A stretch of DNA of 19,040 nt from an uncultured Eubacteriales bacterium (GTDB lineage Bacteria > Bacillota > Clostridia > Oscillospirales > Acutalibacteraceae). Positions within the stretch are counted from its first letter, which is position 1. Each line of letters begins with the position of its first letter. The notes beneath the pieces were generated by a model that was not told the DNA's origin, ran no database searches, and was given only the letters and a program-made list of their open reading frames with translations. The position numbers and the translations under genes are program-made. Shown one piece after another: positions 14,493 to 19,040 of the stretch. Where the stretch lies: NCBI GenBank assembly GCA_900320235.1, contig ONRO01000238.1, positions 1-19,040 of the forward strand. Direction: 5' to 3'.

Positions 14493-14586
14493 AAGGAACT
14501 GCCGCATTATCTGAATATAAAGCTTCTTAATCCTTATCAAAAGGGTCGGAGCTTTTATATTTCCACTGGGCAGTTCCTTATTATTT
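14493..14586. terminator. 87-nt multi-stem hairpin between convergent genes
   Basis: Three nested stems: an outer 11-bp perfect stem AAGGAACTGCC (14493-14503) with GGCAGTTCCTT (14569-14579), a middle roughly 11-bp stem (14514-14524 with 14550-14561, one bulged T) and an apical 6-bp stem (14530-14535 with 14541-14546). TTATTATTT follows. It serves as a likely bidirectional terminator for the genes ending at 14482 and 14623. It is unusually long for that job and could be a repeat element or processed RNA. Confidence 0.65.
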
Positions 14587-14622
14587 GATGCATGAGTGAG
14601 CAGTATTCAAGCTGAAAAGATG

Positions 14623-17600
14623 TTATTCAATTGATTTGAGGGATTCGACCATGCTGATCTTTCTGAGCTTGAAATACATCAGGAAATTAACAGCAACAGC
14701 GAAGATCATAGTCAGAACAAAACCAATAATAAAGCTGATGATCTCAACATTCTGCGGGAACATAACCATATCCATCTGAATTTCAACAACGAGGAAAGAC
14801 ACAAATATCTTTCCGAGCGGCAGACCCGCGACAGCACCGATCAGTGAAAGAATCAGATTTTCGCGATAAATATAATTAGCGGTTTCAAGGTTGTAAAAGC
14901 CAAGAACTTTTATTGTCGCGATTTCACGGACACGTTCGGCAATGTTGATATTTGTCAGGTTATATAGAACGACAATAGCTAACATTCCGGCACAGAAAAC
15001 AAGCACAAGAACAATTACATTAAGTGAATCGAGAGTGCTTGTAATTGCATCAAGCTGATCCTTAAGCAGGGAAACAGTAATGATCTCGTCCATTTCCATA
15101 TATTCGTTTGAAATGTCATGCTCTTCAGAGCGTGCTTCATCCGTAAGCTGGGTATAAACAACATTGTATTTGATTTCATTTCCGGTAATTTTTTTATAAT
15201 ACTCCGGAGTCATATAAGCATAGTTACCTGCGTAGTTTTCAGTAAGATCGGTGACAACAGAAGTATATTTGTTATCATTAAGAGTAAATTCAATCCTGTC
15301 TCCTTTATTTTTACCAAGAACCTGTGATAAACGCTCATTAATGACAATACCGTTGTTACTAAGCTCCACGGGATCATGAGTTTTTCTGTCACGGAGAATA
15401 AACATTTTTTTGAAAACCCCGGGATCCTCACCGACAATAATATGAAGATTGATCTGTTTGTTTTCACCGTATTTAATATTGATCCATTCCTGATCAACAA
15501 GCATTGATTCTTTAAAACGACTGTCAGAATGGAATTTCGACATAATGTAAGAATTATCGTCTTTAGTGCCGGCTTCAGAGAGAGCAAAAATATTATCATA
15601 AATAGTAATCTGGTTATACTGTCTGTCAGCAATAACTCCGATTGAATCCTTAAGACCCAGACCGCCGATGATCAGAGCAGTACAGCCTGCGACACCTATG
15701 ACTGTCATAAAGAATCGGGCTTTATAACGGAACAGATTTCTTGCAGTAACCTTAGAGGTAAAGTTGATATTTGACCAGAGAGGAGTGATATATTCAAGAA
15801 GAATACGTTTTCCGGGTTTAGGAGCTTTCGGCCGCATAAGTGTTGCCGGTCTGATCATCAGTTCTCCGAGACAGGTAATAACAGCAACTGTGCATGTGCA
15901 AAGAACACCGGTTCCTGCAGAAAACACCAGAGCGTCCCAGGGAATGACGAGAATTGTCGGCGGCAGCATGTACATTATTGAATATGTATCGAGTATAATA
16001 AACGGCATTGTTGCAATTCCGATGACAGCGCCGATAATACTTCCGAGTACAGAGGCAGAGGCCGCATAAATAAAATACTTGGAAGCAATTGCAGTATTTG
16101 AATATCCGAGAGCTTTAAGGGTACCGATTTCAGTTCGTCTTTCCTCGACCATTCGTGACATAGTAGTAAGACATACGAGTGCTGCGACGAGAAGGAAGAA
16201 AAAGGGGAAAACAGTTGCGATATGATCAACCCTGAGTGCATCCTCTTCAAGTCCGGAATAACCCGGATTATCATCTCTGTCATATATTATCCATTTTGCA
16301 TTTTTGAGTGTTTCTATTTTGTCTTTAGCATCGCTTAGTTTTTTTTCAGCGTCACGAAGCTGTATTCTCGCATCGTTTTTTCCTGTAATAAGCTTTTCTC
16401 TTGAGCTTTTCAGCAAATTAAGACCGTTTGTTTTCTGCTTTTCAAGCTCCTCACGGCCGCTGATGATTTCCTGTTCGCTCTGGCTGATCTTTGCCTGAGC
16501 AGCCTGAATGCTGAAAGCGCCCGTAGTAAGTGCTGAATTGTATTCAAGCTTTCCGATCTCAAGCTCAGAATTAGCATTGTCGAGCTTTATCTGAGCATTA
16601 TTAAGCTTGTCAGAAGCTTCAGTTTTCTTTTGCTGAAATTCAGATTTAGCATCATTAAGTTTTTCTTTAGCTTCAGAAAGCTGTTTTTCACCTTCTGCAA
16701 GCTGGCTCATTCCGTCATCATATTGCTTCTGATAATCTGAAAGCTTGCTTTTGTATTCAGCCAGCTTATCTTTGAATTCATCCATGCTTTTTTTAGCCTC
16801 ACCGTCAAGTGTGACATTATTTCCAAGCGCAGAAATACTTTTTTCAGTTTTTGCTATTGCTTCATTGCAGGTATCGATCCCTGCCTTCAGGAGTGCAAGC
16901 TTAGTTTCAGCCTGTGGTTTGGTACTGCCATAGAAAAGACTATACTGTGTCTCATATTCATTCTGGGCAGAATCAAGCTGATTCTGAGCCTTTTCCATTT
17001 CAATATCATATGTATGCTTAGCGTTTGTATATTCTTCTTTTCCGCTTGCATATTGTTTTTCAGCTTCAGTCAGCTTATTTTTTGCACTTTCAATTCCATC
17101 TGTATATTCTTTCTGAGCATCTTCAAGGTCTTTTTTACCTTTTTCAAGTTTTTTTTGACCATCGGAAAGCTTGTTTTCACCTTCTGAAAGTCTGACCTGA
17201 AGTTCGCTTTCACCGTCATGCAGCTTTTTTTCGCTTTCAGATATCTTATCCTCAGCTTCCTTCTTTTTATCATTGTATTCTGTCTCAGCATCGTTGAGTT
17301 TATTTACAGCGTCTTTATATGTAGTATTATTGAAGATAGTAATACGTTCCTTGGACAGCTTCTCATAATCATCTTTCTGACGGTCAATTTTATCCTTATA
17401 TTCATCTGTCAGGGGAGATAAACCATTTTTGTGTGCATTGGTTGTAACATAGACGTTTGTATAGCGTTCGCTTTTGAATTCCGAAGATGGGATCATAATA
17501 AAAAATGCTATACTGCCGGATCCGATATTCGTATTTCCTCGCTGATATGTCAGGTAAAGCGGGGTAGAAACTGAGCCGACGATTTTGTATTCTGTATGTC

Positions 17601-18108
17601 TGATCGTATTGGTTGTTTTTCTGCTTCCGTTTTCCTCATTAAAAACAATTGTATCACCGATCTTGTAATTACCTATACTGTAATAATAGCTCTCAATAAC
17701 ACATTCATTGTCAGCCTTTGGCAATCTGCCCTCCTTGACGATTGTTTCATTGATAAGCCTGCTGTTGGTTCTGGTCTTTTCAGGCAGCGAATAAATTCTG
17801 ACAACCTGATCGGCTGAATTAATATTTACAATCTGATCAGAAAGATAGCCGGGCATAACATCGACGGTATTTTCATTATCCTTTATTGCCCTGATATCAT
17901 CATCATCGAATCCAACAGTGGACACCAGTCTGATATCCATAAGATTCTCTGATTCAAAGTAATTCTCACCGGTACGGATCATACTTGGGCTTGAAGCCTT
18001 TACACCAGAAAAGAAACCGGTACTTATGGCAATGATAGCAAGTATTGAAATAAATCTTGATTTGGTTTTTGAAATTTCTCTGAGAATATTTTTTTGGATT
18101 GCTTTCAT
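14623..18108 (-). CDS. FtsX/MacB-like ABC transporter permease with long coiled-coil arm
   Basis: A 1161-residue membrane protein. An N-terminal anchor helix (about 17-36) is followed by an extracytoplasmic domain (40-235). Residues about 236-605 are then strongly predicted coiled coil, with near-perfect heptads at 298-350 (a glycine or small residue once per seven). A short break at about 390-440 suggests an antiparallel hairpin. FtsX domain 1 (about 630-755, three helices, with the coupling-like EERRTEIGTLKALG at 655-668) leads to a second anchor (799-819), a second outer domain (825-1025) and FtsX domain 2 (about 1030-1155, REIATIKVLG at 1061-1070). The transporter type uses mechanotransmission rather than a substrate channel (family knowledge). 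The gene lies 38 nt after its ATPase partner. The substrate is unknown. Confidence 0.92.
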   Translation of the reverse strand: MKAIQKNILREISKTKSRFISILAIIAISTGFFSGVKASSPSMIRTGENYFESENLMDIRLVSTVGFDDDDIRAIKDNENTVDVMPGYLSDQIVNINSADQVVRIYSLPEKTRTNSRLINETIVKEGRLPKADNECVIESYYYSIGNYKIGDTIVFNEENGSRKTTNTIRHTEYKIVGSVSTPLYLTYQRGNTNIGSGSIAFFIMIPSSEFKSERYTNVYVTTNAHKNGLSPLTDEYKDKIDRQKDDYEKLSKERITIFNNTTYKDAVNKLNDAETEYNDKKKEAEDKISESEKKLHDGESELQVRLSEGENKLSDGQKKLEKGKKDLEDAQKEYTDGIESAKNKLTEAEKQYASGKEEYTNAKHTYDIEMEKAQNQLDSAQNEYETQYSLFYGSTKPQAETKLALLKAGIDTCNEAIAKTEKSISALGNNVTLDGEAKKSMDEFKDKLAEYKSKLSDYQKQYDDGMSQLAEGEKQLSEAKEKLNDAKSEFQQKKTEASDKLNNAQIKLDNANSELEIGKLEYNSALTTGAFSIQAAQAKISQSEQEIISGREELEKQKTNGLNLLKSSREKLITGKNDARIQLRDAEKKLSDAKDKIETLKNAKWIIYDRDDNPGYSGLEEDALRVDHIATVFPFFFLLVAALVCLTTMSRMVEERRTEIGTLKALGYSNTAIASKYFIYAASASVLGSIIGAVIGIATMPFIILDTYSIMYMLPPTILVIPWDALVFSAGTGVLCTCTVAVITCLGELMIRPATLMRPKAPKPGKRILLEYITPLWSNINFTSKVTARNLFRYKARFFMTVIGVAGCTALIIGGLGLKDSIGVIADRQYNQITIYDNIFALSEAGTKDDNSYIMSKFHSDSRFKESMLVDQEWINIKYGENKQINLHIIVGEDPGVFKKMFILRDRKTHDPVELSNNGIVINERLSQVLGKNKGDRIEFTLNDNKYTSVVTDLTENYAGNYAYMTPEYYKKITGNEIKYNVVYTQLTDEARSEEHDISNEYMEMDEIITVSLLKDQLDAITSTLDSLNVIVLVLVFCAGMLAIVVLYNLTNINIAERVREIATIKVLGFYNLETANYIYRENLILSLIGAVAGLPLGKIFVSFLVVEIQMDMVMFPQNVEIISFIIGFVLTMIFAVAVNFLMYFKLRKISMVESLKSIE

Positions 18109-18146
18109 AAGTCACCCGCTTTCAGTAGTAAATCTGAAATTGATTT

Positions 18147-18854
18147 TTACCATTCGATCTCATCGATAGGTACAGGAGAAGGGTTAACTGTATTGCTGAT
18201 AACCTTTCCGCTTCTCATATTAATTACCCTGTTTGCCATTGGCGTGATAGCAGAGTTATGTGTTATCAGAACAACAGTCATTCCGTCTGAACGGCATTTA
18301 TTCTGAAGAAGTTTGAGTATTGTTTTTCCTGTATTGTAATCAAGTGCACCTGTTGGTTCGTCGCAAAGAAGAAGCTTTGGCTTTTTAGCAAGAGCACGGG
18401 CAATAGAAACTCTCTGCTGTTCACCACCGGAAAGCTGAGAAGGGAAGTTATTCATTCTTTCAGATAATCCGACACTTTCAAGAGCAGTTGCAGCATCGAT
18501 ACTGTCACGGCAGATCTGTGTAGCAAGTTCAACATTTTCCTTTGCAGTAAGGTTTGGGATAAGATTATAGAACTGAAAGACAAAACCGATATCATATCTT
18601 CGGTATGATGCAAGCTCTTTACCGGTCAGACGGCTGATATCCTTTCCGCCGACAACTATTCTGCCTTCATCACAGTTGTCAATACCTCCGAGAATATTAA
18701 GGACAGTTGTTTTTCCGGCGCCGCTCAGTCCTACTACAACAGCGAATTCGCCTTCGTCAATAGAAAAGCTGACACCGTCCGCAGCAGTAATGGTTACTTC
18801 TCCCATTTTATAGCGTTTATATACATTTTCAAACATTACAAAGTTTTTTTGCAT
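18147..18854 (-). CDS. ABC transporter ATP-binding protein (LolD/MacB type)
   Basis: A 235-residue cytoplasmic ATPase that drives the FtsX-like permease encoded 38 nt downstream. It has a complete nucleotide-binding domain: Walker A GLSGAGKTT at 42-50, Q-loop FQFYNLIPNLTAKENV at 94-109, signature LSGGEQQR at 141-148, Walker B LLLCDEPTGALD at 161-172 and the switch histidine in LITHN at 196-200. The N-DEPTGALD and LIPNLTAKENV forms are typical of the LolD/MacB/FtsE group that pairs with FtsX-fold permeases. The start at 18854 is chosen over an in-frame ATG six codons earlier and a further upstream one because a purine-rich GAGAAGA precedes it, though this ribosome binding site is weak. The C-terminal tail PSPVPIDEIEW extends past the core. 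Confidence 0.95.
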   Translation of the reverse strand: MQKNFVMFENVYKRYKMGEVTITAADGVSFSIDEGEFAVVVGLSGAGKTTVLNILGGIDNCDEGRIVVGGKDISRLTGKELASYRRYDIGFVFQFYNLIPNLTAKENVELATQICRDSIDAATALESVGLSERMNNFPSQLSGGEQQRVSIARALAKKPKLLLCDEPTGALDYNTGKTILKLLQNKCRSDGMTVVLITHNSAITPMANRVINMRSGKVISNTVNPSPVPIDEIEW

Positions 18855-18975
18855 AATACATTCTTCTCTCATATGAAAATATTGTAAAGCGGATGTGGAA
18901 AAAAATTTGCCGGAGAATAAATACAATCATAAGCAGGTATTGAAAAACCAGTTTAAAGAAATATCAAGGAAATGC

Positions 18976-18984
18976 TGATATAAT
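18976..18984 (+). promoter_or_regulatory. extended -10 element pointing out of the window
   Basis: TGATATAAT on the plus strand is a perfect extended -10 match without a clear -35. It may drive a gene beginning beyond the right edge, divergent from the ABC operon. The rest of 18855-19040 is AT-rich and holds no gene I can support. No clear minus-strand promoter for the ABC pair was found. Confidence 0.35.
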
Positions 18985-19040
18985 AATTGACGTACTGAAG
19001 AAGAAAAATAAGTTCAGTGCATTTCGATATCAGTTGAAAA

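Noticed and set aside
19027..19037. ATATCAGTTGA matching part of the TetR operator (9429-9439)
   Set aside because: An 11-base match without its inverted partner is expected by chance in AT-rich DNA of this length. The window also ends there.

Overview
The window looks like a chromosomal segment of a low-GC Gram-positive bacterium, most likely a gut Clostridia of the Ruminococcus/Oscillospiraceae type. This is inferred from AT-rich DNA, strong AGGAGG-type ribosome binding sites, sigma-A-like promoters, meso-diaminopimelate dehydrogenase, a YerC-type TrpR-like regulator and a very large fused acyl-CoA dehydratase activase-like protein. No phage, transposase, CRISPR, tRNA or rRNA is visible.

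Layout. (1) 1-254: a GC-rich 33-bp tandem repeat with built-in palindromes, then a promoter and a leader inverted repeat. (2) 255-2244 (+): a translationally overlapping operon of a YerC/TrpR-like regulator, a SAM methyltransferase and the redox chaperone Hsp33, closed by a strong terminator. (3) 2300-3747 (-): an unrecognised cytoplasmic protein whose ribosome binding site could be masked by a 10-bp leader stem, and upstream of it an acidic lipoprotein built on five 11-residue amphipathic repeats. (4) 3996-4616 (+): a cytidylate-kinase-like P-loop protein with its own promoter. (5) 4716-9056 (-): a 1446-residue protein with two activase (ASKHA) domains fused to DUF2229/HgdB-like, cysteine-rich iron-sulfur regions. 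It is divergent from (6) a TetR-type regulator, 9457-10017 (+), which has a perfect 10-10-10 inverted repeat just before its start.

(7) 10406-12086 (+): a two-gene unit of a four-helix membrane protein, apparently an internal duplication, followed by a HAD phosphatase. (8) 12214-14482 (+): meso-DAP dehydrogenase (lysine/peptidoglycan supply) from its own promoter, then a protein of the archaeal-type phosphoglycerate mutase family (ApgM) that has lost nearly all catalytic and metal-binding residues. (9) 14623-18854 (-): a MacB/FtsX-like ABC exporter pair, ATPase then a permease with a roughly 370-residue extracytoplasmic coiled-coil arm. The converging ends of (8) and (9) share an 87-nt multi-stem hairpin.

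The genes are mostly small housekeeping or accessory units rather than one system. The items most worth following up are the degenerate ApgM-like protein, the giant activase with its divergent TetR gene and operator, the SD-masking stem before the unrecognised gene, the 11-mer lipoprotein and the duplicated membrane protein.
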